From assembly GCF_900167255.1 (NCBI RefSeq), contig NZ_FUYB01000014.1, positions 24,394-88,393 of the forward strand: a stretch of 64,000 bases of DNA. Direction: 5' to 3'. Positions 1 through 7,266 of the stretch are shown here, in pieces. The DNA is from Thiothrix eikelboomii. Lineage in GTDB: Bacteria > Pseudomonadota > Gammaproteobacteria > Thiotrichales > Thiotrichaceae. The position numbers and the translations under genes were made by a program. The notes under the pieces were generated by a model. That model searched no databases. It saw only the letters and a list, made by a program, of their open reading frames with translations, and had not been told where the DNA came from. Position 1 is the stretch's first letter. Each line of letters starts with the position of its first letter.

Positions 1-1430
1 CAGGCGGTGCTGGTGGCGCAGGCGGTGCTGGTGGCGCAGGCGGTGCTGGTGGCGCAGGCGGTGCTGGTGGCGCAGGTACTGGTGGTACAGGTGGTACAGG
101 TACTGGCGGCAGAGTACAAACTGATTTTGACCGAGTTTTTGCCCGTGAGGGTTTTGACACCAACAACAATGGTTTTGCAGATCGTGCAGAATTAATTAGT
201 GCATTTGGTGGTACAGCAGGCGCTCAAGGTGCTCAAGGCGCAGCGGGTGCTAATGGTACGAATGGTACGAATGGTACGAATGGCACTAATGGCACTAATG
301 GCACTAATGGCACTAATGGTGCTCAGGGTGCTCAAGGCGCTGCCGGTACGAATGGCACTAATGGCACTAATGGCACTAATGGCACTAATGGCACTAATGG
401 CGCTCAAGGTGCTCAGGGTGCTCAAGGCGCTGCCGGTACGAATGGCACTAATGGTATGAATGGCGCTCAAGGTGCTCAGGGTGCAGCCGGTACGAATGGC
501 ACGGGTACAGGTGGCACTGGTGGCACTGGCGGTACAGGTACAGGTACAGGTACTGGTACTGGTGGTACAGGTACAGGTGGCACTGGCGGTACAGGTGGCA
601 CTGGTGGTACAGGTACAGGTGGCACTGGCGGTACTGGTGGCACAGGAACTGGCGGTACAGGAACTGGCGGCACTGGTGGCACAGGAACTGGCGGCACTGG
701 CGGTACAGGCACTGGCACGGGTACAGGTGGCACTGGCGGTACAGGCACTGGCACGGGTACAGGTGGCACTGGCGGTACAGGCACTGGCACGGGTACAGGT
801 GGCACTGGCGGTGGCGGTGGCACAACTGTCCCAGGTACAGGTACTGTCTGGGGTGACCCGCACTTTGTGGGCGCGGATGGTGGTCATTATGACGTCCAAG
901 GTATTCCGGGCAGAACCTATAATATTCTTAGCGACAAAGACTTCCAGCTTAATGCCACCTTCAAGGGAAGCACTGGTCTTACTCTTATGAATCAGATTGG
1001 TGCAACCATGGGTAAGGATCAAGTCAAGATAGACGTTAATGGTGCCCTTACTATTAATGGCCAAGTCCAGAAAGATGGTACTTATCCAGTCGATGGTGGT
1101 CAGATCACTAAGAAAGGTGGTGTTGTTACCATTCAAGACCAAGAGCATAACGTAACCGTTACTTCACGTGGCAGTTACCTAGATTTAGGCTTCAAGAGCG
1201 CCAACGTCAATGCAGACGGCGTGATGCCACATGGTCTGTGGGGTCAAACGGCTGATGGTGACAATAAGGTGCGTAATGGTGACCAAGGTGGTGGTGCTCA
1301 AGGTGGTGGTGTACTTGAAAAGTTAGACGGCACTATCTCCGCTCGCGGTGATAAAACGACCTTTAACTTATATGAAGTGGCTGATATCTTTGATACAGAC
1401 TTCAATAACTTCAACCGTTTCAATGGTTAA
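1..1430 (+). CDS. Collagen-like repeat surface protein with C-terminal VWD-like domain (5' partial)
   Basis: The reading frame is open from base 3 to the TAA at 1428-1430, so the gene begins before the window. In order it encodes a Gly/Ala-rich repeat, a short segment around bases 108-200 with an EF-hand-like calcium loop (FDTNNNGFADRAEL), collagen-type Gly-X-Y triplets (GAQ, GTN, GAA), a Gly/Thr-only stretch to about base 835, and a globular end. The end opens with WGDPHF and carries GLWGQTADGDN, the pattern of von Willebrand type D-like domains. Such proteins are normally secreted or surface exposed, and calcium binding and triple-helix formation are plausible. The start and export signal lie outside the window. 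A terminator follows 50 bases downstream. Minus-strand proline-rich frames here are artefacts of the repeats. Confidence 0.85.
   Translation, partial: GGAGGAGGAGGAGGAGGAGGAGGAGTGGTGGTGTGGRVQTDFDRVFAREGFDTNNNGFADRAELISAFGGTAGAQGAQGAAGANGTNGTNGTNGTNGTNGTNGTNGAQGAQGAAGTNGTNGTNGTNGTNGTNGAQGAQGAQGAAGTNGTNGMNGAQGAQGAAGTNGTGTGGTGGTGGTGTGTGTGTGGTGTGGTGGTGGTGGTGTGGTGGTGGTGTGGTGTGGTGGTGTGGTGGTGTGTGTGGTGGTGTGTGTGGTGGTGTGTGTGGTGGGGGTTVPGTGTVWGDPHFVGADGGHYDVQGIPGRTYNILSDKDFQLNATFKGSTGLTLMNQIGATMGKDQVKIDVNGALTINGQVQKDGTYPVDGGQITKKGGVVTIQDQEHNVTVTSRGSYLDLGFKSANVNADGVMPHGLWGQTADGDNKVRNGDQGGGAQGGGVLEKLDGTISARGDKTTFNLYEVADIFDTDFNNFNRFNG
3..74 (+). repeat. 18-bp tandem repeat, 4 perfect copies
   Basis: Four identical 18-base units (GGCGGTGCTGGTGGCGCA) lie head to tail and encode GGAGGA. 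The array may continue upstream of the window. The identity between copies suggests recent expansion or frequent slippage. Confidence 0.95.
693..800 (+). repeat. 36-bp tandem repeat, 3 perfect copies
   Basis: Three identical 36-base units start at 693, 729 and 765 inside the Gly/Thr-rich part of the collagen-like gene. Each adds 12 residues, so copy-number change would keep the frame. Confidence 0.95.
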
Positions 1431-1481
1431 TTTGAGCGACACCAAGCTTGAATAAACGCTAAGTAAACGTTTAGGGTTGAG

Positions 1482-1510
1482 CTGGGAAAGTTAATACTTT
1501 CCCAGTTTTT
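1482..1510 (+). terminator. Rho-independent terminator of the collagen-like gene
   Basis: A 9-bp perfect stem (CTGGGAAAG / CTTTCCCAG) with a 6-base loop is followed by TTTTT. It lies just after the upstream gene and also separates it from the convergent esterase gene. Confidence 0.9.
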
Positions 1511-1563
1511 ATGAGAACTGAGTCGTAGTGACTCATTCAAGGCGTAATTAGCCTTACTCTTCC

Positions 1564-2238
1564 TTACTTTTGATGAGCTGTGGCCAACCACTTCTGAATA
1601 AAACTCGCTAAATCCCTCACTTCGGCCGCATTCACACTATGCTCTAAAGCATAAGTGAAATACTCCGGTGCATACCCCATGCCTTGCAAGCGCTGGCGGG
1701 CTTTATTACCTAAACTTTCAGGAACAACTGAATCGTGCAAACCATGAAAAATCACAATCGGTAATTGCTGATTCGCCGGATTGACTTGAATACTCTCTGC
1801 AGTCGCAAAATAGCTCGACATGACCAATAAGCCCGCCAACGGTTTGGGATAGGTCAGTGCGGCCTGATAAGCCACTGCCCCACCTTGCGAAAAGCCAGCG
1901 ACCACAATCCGCTCACTCGGAATCCCCCGCTCCAACTCCCGATCAATCAAGCGAGCCACTGCTTGAGCAGAGGTCTCTAACTGCTTAACATCAACTTGGC
2001 GATCAATCGTCATCGCCAAAATATCATACCAAGCGGGCATGAGTTGACCACCATTCACTGTCACAGCTAGCTTCGGGGCATGCGGGAAAATAAAACGAAC
2101 GGCCATTTCAGGGGCTAAGTTGAGCTCAGGCACAATAGGTTCAAAATCATGCCCATTTGCACCTAGACCGTGTAACCAAATCACACTCGCCGTAGCGGAT
2201 TGACTGGGTTCAACGATAACTGCGGGTAAATAATCCAT
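1564..2238 (-). CDS. Carboxylesterase / phospholipase family alpha/beta hydrolase
   Basis: This 224-residue protein has the layout of bacterial carboxylesterases related to acyl-protein thioesterase. It shows the oxyanion loop segment WLHGLGANGHDF near residue 21, the nucleophile elbow GFSQGG, an acid residue in FHGLHDSVVP and a histidine in ALEHSV close to the end, which complete a Ser-Asp-His triad. No signal peptide is seen, so it is probably cytoplasmic and cleaves short-chain esters or lysophospholipids. The natural substrate cannot be read from sequence. It stands alone, convergent with the collagen-like gene. Confidence 0.88.
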   Translation of the reverse strand: MDYLPAVIVEPSQSATASVIWLHGLGANGHDFEPIVPELNLAPEMAVRFIFPHAPKLAVTVNGGQLMPAWYDILAMTIDRQVDVKQLETSAQAVARLIDRELERGIPSERIVVAGFSQGGAVAYQAALTYPKPLAGLLVMSSYFATAESIQVNPANQQLPIVIFHGLHDSVVPESLGNKARQRLQGMGYAPEYFTYALEHSVNAAEVRDLASFIQKWLATAHQK

Positions 2239-2406
2239 GCTGTAAGCCTTCTAACAATGCTAAAAAGCCTGATTGTACAGAGTTCATCGCACAGGAACAG
2301 CTAGGCCAAAATATAAGCTCAAACCAGCGGATAGCAAAGATGGGGTCTGCCTGAGTAATGCGCCGCAGCGTTTGCCTAGCAGAACTTAAAACTAACTAGA
2401 ATTTGA

Positions 2407-2874
2407 CTAGATTTGGCTTTGCAAATAGTTTTGCAAACCGATTTTATCAATTAAACCCAACTGCTTTTCTAACCAATAAGCATGATCTTCTTCTGTATCA
2501 CTCAGCTGTACCCGTAGCAATTCACGAGTGACATAATCCTGCTGAGCTTCACAGATTTGAATCGCCGCCTTCAGTGCGGCTTGCACCTGATACTCTAACT
2601 GCAGGTCATTCTTGAGCATACTCACCACATCAGTACCGAGATGAATCGAGTCCTGCTGATTCAAGTTAGGTACTGCCTCCAAAAACAATAAGCGTTTTAA
2701 GATCGCATCGGCATGCCCCATTTCCTCTTGGCGCTCATGCTCATAATGCGCCGCTAATTTCTCTAGTCCCCAATCGGCACAGAGGCGTGAGTGCGCAAAA
2801 TATTGATCTCGGGCGGCCAATTCACCCGCTAGCAACTGCTTTAAAACTTCAATAACTGGCTGACTTCCTTGCAT
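2407..2874 (-). CDS. bfr: Bacterioferritin, ferroxidase-active subunit
   Basis: This 155-residue ferritin-like protein is the usual bacterioferritin length. The di-iron ferroxidase ligands are all present: E18, E51, H54, E94, and E128/H131, which match E. coli E127/H130 shifted by one. The haem ligand M52 is also kept. It oxidises Fe(II) and stores it as mineral in the cytosolic 24-mer. It lies 10 bases downstream of a second bacterioferritin gene that has lost these ligands, so the two are very likely co-transcribed and co-assemble. Confidence 0.95.
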   Translation of the reverse strand: MQGSQPVIEVLKQLLAGELAARDQYFAHSRLCADWGLEKLAAHYEHERQEEMGHADAILKRLLFLEAVPNLNQQDSIHLGTDVVSMLKNDLQLEYQVQAALKAAIQICEAQQDYVTRELLRVQLSDTEEDHAYWLEKQLGLIDKIGLQNYLQSQI

Positions 2875-2884
2875 TTTAAGCTCC

Positions 2885-3352
2885 TTAACTGGCTAACGAC
2901 TGTAGATAATTTGGCTCACCGGTATGGCTTAAGAGCCATTGTTGTGACTCTAACCAATCCATCTGCTCCTCTTCCTCTTCAAGGATTTCTTGCAATAACT
3001 CTCGAGACACATAATCTTGGGCTTGCTCACAGGCTAAAATGGCTACCCGTAACTCAGCCATCAGCTCACGGCTTAACTGTTGATCATTCATTAAGATTTC
3101 AGGGATATTTTCGCCTAAATATAACTTACCTAAATCTTGTAAGTTCGGTAGACCTTCTAAAAAGAGGATGCGCTTAATCAGTTCATCAGCCTGTTTCATC
3201 GCTGTAATCGAGCGATGGTACTCTTGATGATTAAATTTCTCTAAACCCCAATTAGCACTCATGCGTGCATGTAGAAAGTACTGATTGATGGCAATTAACT
3301 GCCCACGCAGCACTTTATTTAAAGCACGATTAATTTCTGGATTACCTTGCAT
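2885..3352 (-). CDS. Bacterioferritin paralogue lacking the ferroxidase centre
   Basis: Also 155 residues and clearly homologous to its neighbour, but the di-iron ligands are substituted: E18 to Q, E51 to A, H54 to Q, E94 to S, and the H130 equivalent to Q (EEEEEQMDWLE). The haem ligand M52 is retained. Paired bacterioferritin subunits with divided roles are known, for example in Neisseria. By analogy this subunit would contribute haem sites for electron exit while the downstream subunit does the ferroxidase chemistry. It is the first gene of the pair. Confidence 0.92.
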   Translation of the reverse strand: MQGNPEINRALNKVLRGQLIAINQYFLHARMSANWGLEKFNHQEYHRSITAMKQADELIKRILFLEGLPNLQDLGKLYLGENIPEILMNDQQLSRELMAELRVAILACEQAQDYVSRELLQEILEEEEEQMDWLESQQWLLSHTGEPNYLQSLAS

Positions 3353-3440
3353 AGCTGCTCCTTCACTAGCCTAATTCAGGACTTTTCATCTTAAAAAGGA
3401 TAAGGGCTGGTATGCAATCTTTATAACGTCTGTATTGAGC

Positions 3441-3474
3441 AAGAAATAAAAAATAAAGGGGTAGGAGCACCCCT
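3441..3474 (-). terminator. Rho-independent terminator (minus strand)
   Basis: Read on the minus strand, a 6-bp stem AGGGGT/ACCCCT with a 6-base loop is followed by a T-rich run (TTATTTTTTATTTC). It would end transcription of the small gene at 3578-3883 before the bacterioferritin pair. Confidence 0.7.
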
Positions 3475-3577
3475 GAGTCGGTGACAAGACTGCCAGACCT
3501 TGCACGTATCACCACCCTCTTTTTAGATTATTCATTACTATGAGTGGTTGTCAGCTTTTGAGGATGTAGCTTAAGTA

Positions 3578-3883
3578 TTAAGGCAATACCTTGTTGTTAG
3601 CTAGACGCTTGCCCTGCTCACGCCGATGGAGATATTTTTTAAAGACAGTCTCGGTATGTTGTTGCAAACAGTTAGAACAATGCGCAAGTAATAAACAGCG
3701 AACTAATTCTTGTTGCGTACTTTGATCTGCTTGGCATAGCTCGCTCAAGCACACATCGCCCTGCTCCAAACAACGAATTAGCTGTTCGCCAGTAAATAAA
3801 GCCATGAGTTCCCCTGTTTTTGTATTACGCAACTCAATAAAAGGATCAGCTCGATCTAACCAAGCATTGATTGAGAAAGTCAT
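3578..3883 (-). CDS. Small conserved-looking protein of unknown function, iron locus
   Basis: A 101-residue protein that I do not recognise as a named family. It begins MTFSINAWLDRADPFIEL, followed by a short compact region (TGELMALFTGEQLIRCLEQGDVCLSELCQ) and a cysteine-containing helix (LLLAHCSNCLQQH). There is no signal peptide or membrane segment. It is transcribed divergently from bfd, and the shared 180-base gap holds several Fur-like sites, so iron regulation is likely. A role in iron handling is inferred from position only. Confidence 0.6.
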   Translation of the reverse strand: MTFSINAWLDRADPFIELRNTKTGELMALFTGEQLIRCLEQGDVCLSELCQADQSTQQELVRCLLLAHCSNCLQQHTETVFKKYLHRREQGKRLANNKVLP

Positions 3884-3928
3884 ACTTACTCCTGTCTAAC
3901 GGACTTAGCGTAGCAATGATTTTTAATA

Positions 3929-3947
3929 AATAAGAATCATTATTATT
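3929..3947. promoter_or_regulatory. Candidate Fur box 1 (bfd upstream)
   Basis: AATAAGAATCATTATTATT matches the Fur hexamer arrangement (A/GATAAT-like, C, ATTATT) well. It lies between the 3578-3883 gene and bfd and could control both directions. Confidence 0.65.
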
Positions 3948-3970
3948 TGTATGATAAGCATAAGCCACTA

Positions 3971-4003
3971 CAAATGCAAGCAAATGAGAATCGCTTGCAT
4001 TTG
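3971..4003. promoter_or_regulatory. 11-bp perfect inverted repeat enclosing a Fur-like site
   Basis: CAAATGCAAGC at 3971-3981 and its exact complement at 3993-4003 flank AAATGAGAATC. The core AATGAGAATCGCTTGCATT resembles a Fur box and closely resembles a second site before the ferric transporter (9596-9615). Confidence 0.6.
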
Positions 4004-4033
4004 AGCTTAGATCATTCTATGATGAACACCATC

Positions 4034-4046
4034 AAGAATGATTCTT
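4034..4046. promoter_or_regulatory. Candidate Fur box 3 (bfd upstream)
   Basis: AAGAATGATTCTT is a perfect palindrome around one G, 18 bases before the bfd start codon, in the spacing expected for a repressor site. Confidence 0.6.
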
Positions 4047-4063
4047 ATTTCAGGTGCAAGTCT

Positions 4064-4273
4064 ATGTATGTTTGCGTTTGTAATGCAGTGACTGATAAAG
4101 CGATTCAACAAGCCGTACAACAAGGTCATGACAGTTTTGAAGCGATCCAAGGCGAATTATCAGTAGGCACTTGTTGTGGACGCTGCAAGCCTTTCGCCTG
4201 CGAACTCATTGATCAATGTTTAGAGAAGCGCAGTGCCAGCCATGCCTGTTGTTATGCAGAAGCCTGTGCTTAA
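4064..4273 (+). CDS. bfd: Bacterioferritin-associated ferredoxin Bfd
   Basis: A 69-residue [2Fe-2S] ferredoxin beginning MYVCVCNAVTD. The four cluster cysteines are C4, C6, C38 and C41 (C-x-C ... GTCCGRCK), the exact Bfd pattern. Bfd donates electrons to the bacterioferritin haem so that stored iron is released. The ATG at 4064 is chosen because the family starts with these residues; the frame is open 39 codons further upstream, but that stretch is the regulatory region. Three Fur-like sites precede it, consistent with induction on iron starvation. It is divergent from the bacterioferritin side. Confidence 0.95.
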   Translation: MYVCVCNAVTDKAIQQAVQQGHDSFEAIQGELSVGTCCGRCKPFACELIDQCLEKRSASHACCYAEACA

Positions 4274-4322
4274 TCTGTATTTCTGTATCTGTGCTTCTGT
4301 GTTTAATCAGAGATTTTAATCC

Positions 4323-4520
4323 ATGCAATGCTTAGACTTACGCCGAATCAACGTAGAAGAATGGATGCAAGGCTGCAAAAAAGTCATTATCCAGCACGGT
4401 TCGCGCCCTTATGTATTAACCATCACGCGCCGAGGCAAGCTGATTTTGACTGCTGCCGATACCCCACTCACTCGCCTGCCATCTAAGCCGATCAATAGCG
4501 GTAATCATGAGCCTGTTTAA
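4323..4520 (+). CDS. hemP: HemP/HmuP-like hemin uptake protein
   Basis: A 65-residue protein whose central part (KKVIIQHGSRPYVLTITRRGKLILT) has the HemP signature, with an HxGxxYxLxxTRxGKLILT-like core. HemP/HmuP proteins are small accessory or regulatory factors for haem and iron uptake genes. It sits between bfd and the imelysin operon, in keeping with an iron-responsive operon. No strong ribosome-binding site is evident, so the exact start is less certain. Confidence 0.8.
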   Translation: MQCLDLRRINVEEWMQGCKKVIIQHGSRPYVLTITRRGKLILTAADTPLTRLPSKPINSGNHEPV

Positions 4521-4580
4521 CTAAAACTAGTTTTGACGATTTGACTTGAGTTCAATACTTAAGCTTTGGAGTATTTTATT

Positions 4581-5804
4581 TTGAAACATTTACCTGCAAT
4601 TATTCTAAGCGGTATCACCCTATGCATTAGCTCGTCAATGCTCCAAGCTGAGACGGTAACCCCTCAAGCTGTGATAGCAAACTACACCCAACTAGCACAT
4701 GCTGAATTTAGTGATGCGCTAGCGAGCGCTAAAATTTTACAAACTAAAGTGAATGAGTTTATCGCTCAACCGACTGAGGCTAGTCATCAAGCCGCTAAGC
4801 AAGCTTGGTTAGCCGCTCGCTTACCTTATAGCCAAACGGAAGTTTTTCGCTTTGGCAATCCCAATGTCGATGCTTGGGAAGGTGGAGTGAATGCTTGGCC
4901 CTTAGACGAGGGCTTAATTGACTATGTGCAAGCGGATGCCTATGAACACGAAGAAGGCAATACCTTTGCGACGGCCAACCTGATTGCAGGTACAGAAACC
5001 ATCAGCCCTGAGTTATTGAAGTCTTATCAGGAGAAAGGTGGTTCAGAAGCCAATGTGGCCACTGGCTATCATGCCATTGAGTTTTTATTATGGGGTCAAG
5101 ATCTTAATCAAGATCCAAAATTAGCTGGAACACGCCCATCTACTGATTTTCTCACGGGTGCAGGATGCACGCATCAACACTGTGAACGGCGGGCGCAATA
5201 TTTAAAAGCAGCTACTGATCTACTGGTAACCGATCTGACTCAAATGGAGCAAGACTGGGCGCCGGATCAAACCAATTACCGTAAAAGCTTATTAGCACTG
5301 GATGAAGCGGAAGCTTTACGCCGGATTTTATTTGGTATGGGCAGTTTAAGTTTGGGTGAACTGGCTGGTGAACGGATGAATGTTGCCCTACTGGCGCATT
5401 CGCAAGAAGATGAACACTCCTGTTTTAGTGATAATACTCACGCTGACATTCTCGGCAATGTACAGGGTATTAATAATGTATTTCATGGCAGTTATCGACG
5501 CACCGATGGCAGCCTCCTGAAAGGTGCAAGTTTGGCTGAACTATTAGCCGCTAAAGATAAAACCCTCAGCACTGAACTGGAGCAAAACTTGAATACCAGC
5601 CAAACAGCAGCAGAGGCCATCGTCAAAGCAGCGCAGCAAGGGCAGGCTTTTGATCAGCAAATTGTGGCCGACAATAGTGAGGGTAATGCACGAGTCAAGG
5701 CCACGATTGCCGCCTTACGCGCACAAACGGTAAGTCTTGAAGCCGCCGCTAAAGCCTTAGGGATTAATCATCTCAATTCAGAAACCAGTGATTCTTTGCA
5801 ATAA
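4581..5804 (+). CDS. Imelysin family periplasmic iron-uptake protein (first copy)
   Basis: About 407 residues. The TTG at 4581 is preferred over an in-frame TTG at 4566 because GGAG at 4568-4571 is ideally spaced, and translation from 4581 gives a clean signal peptide (MKHLPAIILSGITLCISSSMLQA). The mature part is an imelysin (ICMP/EfeO-M75-like) helical domain with the family motif GYHAIEFLLWGQD, which contains the HxxE metal-site signature. Imelysins are exported, iron-regulated proteins thought to bind iron or a haem-related ligand. It is first of a tight four-gene operon (imelysin, di-heme cytochrome, imelysin, DUF1513). Confidence 0.9.
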   Translation: MKHLPAIILSGITLCISSSMLQAETVTPQAVIANYTQLAHAEFSDALASAKILQTKVNEFIAQPTEASHQAAKQAWLAARLPYSQTEVFRFGNPNVDAWEGGVNAWPLDEGLIDYVQADAYEHEEGNTFATANLIAGTETISPELLKSYQEKGGSEANVATGYHAIEFLLWGQDLNQDPKLAGTRPSTDFLTGAGCTHQHCERRAQYLKAATDLLVTDLTQMEQDWAPDQTNYRKSLLALDEAEALRRILFGMGSLSLGELAGERMNVALLAHSQEDEHSCFSDNTHADILGNVQGINNVFHGSYRRTDGSLLKGASLAELLAAKDKTLSTELEQNLNTSQTAAEAIVKAAQQGQAFDQQIVADNSEGNARVKATIAALRAQTVSLEAAAKALGINHLNSETSDSLQ

Positions 5805-5824
5805 TTTAGCCATTAAGATATGCC

Positions 5825-7249
5825 ATGAAGCTAGCTAAGACCTTGATACTGAGCGGGTTAATCCTAAGCTCAGTTGCCAATAGTACCGAGCCAACTGCCG
5901 CAGGTCAGTCTATAGATCAACACTTATCAGGGGGTGCCACCACGGTATTGGATAACAGCAATAATGCCTTCTCGCTGCCTGCGAATAATTTAAGTATTTT
6001 GCGGCGTGATAACTTTTTCATTGGCAATGCTTTTTTTAAACAGCCGTGGGTCATAGCACCTTCATCAACCTCTGCCCGCGATGGTTTAGGACCTTTATTT
6101 AATAGCAATAGTTGCCAAGGCTGCCATGTCAAAGATGGCAAAGGTCGCCCACCGTTAACTCGTGAAGAGAAGTTTATCTCGACTTTAGTTCGTGTAAGTA
6201 TTCCTGCTGCAACTCCTGCAACCCCTGCACAACAAGCTCTACTCACCACACTCGGCATCGTGCCTGAACCGACGTATGGCGATCAAATTCAACCAAATAG
6301 TATTCCGGGGCTTAAAGCCGAGGCAACGCCACGCTTTGACTATGAAGAGATCCGTGGGCAATTTAAAGACGGTGAGACCTATACCCTACTCAAACCTAGT
6401 CTTAAATTAGATAACCTCAATTACGGCGCTCTGCATCCTCAAGTACAAATGTCTGCTCGGGTCGCACCTGTAATGATTGGCATGGGCTTATTAGCAGCGA
6501 TTCCAGAAGCTGATTTATTAGCACTGGCTGACCCTGAAGACAAAAATGCGGATGGTATTTCCGGGCGAGTGAATCAGGTTTGGGATGTCAGCTCACAAAA
6601 AACCGTATTGGGGCGCTTTGGTTGGAAAGCCAATCAACCAACGGTTGCTCAACAAAGTGCAGGCGCTTTTCATGGTGATTTAGGGATTAGCTCCCCGCTT
6701 TTTACCGGTCAGCCCTGTACTGCTGCACAAACTGATTGTTTAGCAGCACCGCAAGGTGGGCAACCTGAAATCAATCAAGAGCTGATGGACATGGTGACTT
6801 TCTATGCTTCGCTGTTAGCTGTCCCGGCTCGGCGCGATGTTAATGATCCTGAAGTTTTAAAAGGTGAGCGTTTATTCAAACAAGCGAATTGCAGTGCTTG
6901 TCATCTTCCTGAGTTGAAAACGGGAGTGAAACCCGATTTTCCGGAGTTGGAGCACCAGCGTATTCAGCCGTTTACTGATTTACTCCTCCATGATTTAGGT
7001 GAGGGTTTAGCCGATCAACGCCCTGACTTTTTAGCCAGCGGCCGTGAATGGCGGACAGCACCACTGTGGGGAATAGGCTTGGTGGCAACCGTGAATGGCC
7101 ATACCCGTTTTTTACATGATGGCCGTGCCCGCAATTTGATGGAAGCGATTCTTTGGCATGGCGGTGAAGCGGAAGCATCACGCCAACAGGTATTGAATTT
7201 GAGCCAAGCAGAGCGTGCTGCTTTACTACGCTTTCTCAACTCACTCTAA
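5825..7249 (+). CDS. Di-heme c-type oxidoreductase, DUF1111 family
   Basis: 474 residues with an N-terminal signal peptide (MKLAKTLILSGLILSSVANS) and two haem c attachment motifs: CQGCH at residues 97-101 and CSACH at 356-360. The arrangement fits the DUF1111 (so-called thiol oxidoreductase) branch related to MauG/cytochrome c peroxidases. It lies between two imelysin genes, an arrangement also known from Pseudomonas iron loci (the PA4370-4373 region). A periplasmic redox step in iron acquisition is the usual inference, but the reaction is not established. Confidence 0.9.
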   Translation: MKLAKTLILSGLILSSVANSTEPTAAGQSIDQHLSGGATTVLDNSNNAFSLPANNLSILRRDNFFIGNAFFKQPWVIAPSSTSARDGLGPLFNSNSCQGCHVKDGKGRPPLTREEKFISTLVRVSIPAATPATPAQQALLTTLGIVPEPTYGDQIQPNSIPGLKAEATPRFDYEEIRGQFKDGETYTLLKPSLKLDNLNYGALHPQVQMSARVAPVMIGMGLLAAIPEADLLALADPEDKNADGISGRVNQVWDVSSQKTVLGRFGWKANQPTVAQQSAGAFHGDLGISSPLFTGQPCTAAQTDCLAAPQGGQPEINQELMDMVTFYASLLAVPARRDVNDPEVLKGERLFKQANCSACHLPELKTGVKPDFPELEHQRIQPFTDLLLHDLGEGLADQRPDFLASGREWRTAPLWGIGLVATVNGHTRFLHDGRARNLMEAILWHGGEAEASRQQVLNLSQAERAALLRFLNSL

Positions 7250-7266
7250 GCGCTTAGGATGCGAAT

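Noticed and set aside
192-1148. Long minus-strand frames (Thr/Ser/Cys-rich and Pro/Val-rich) opposite the collagen-like gene
   Set aside because: They arise from the repeat composition and have no sensible protein character or ribosome-binding site.
2869-3177. 102-codon plus-strand frame over the bacterioferritin genes
   Set aside because: It is antisense to a gene with fully conserved protein features.
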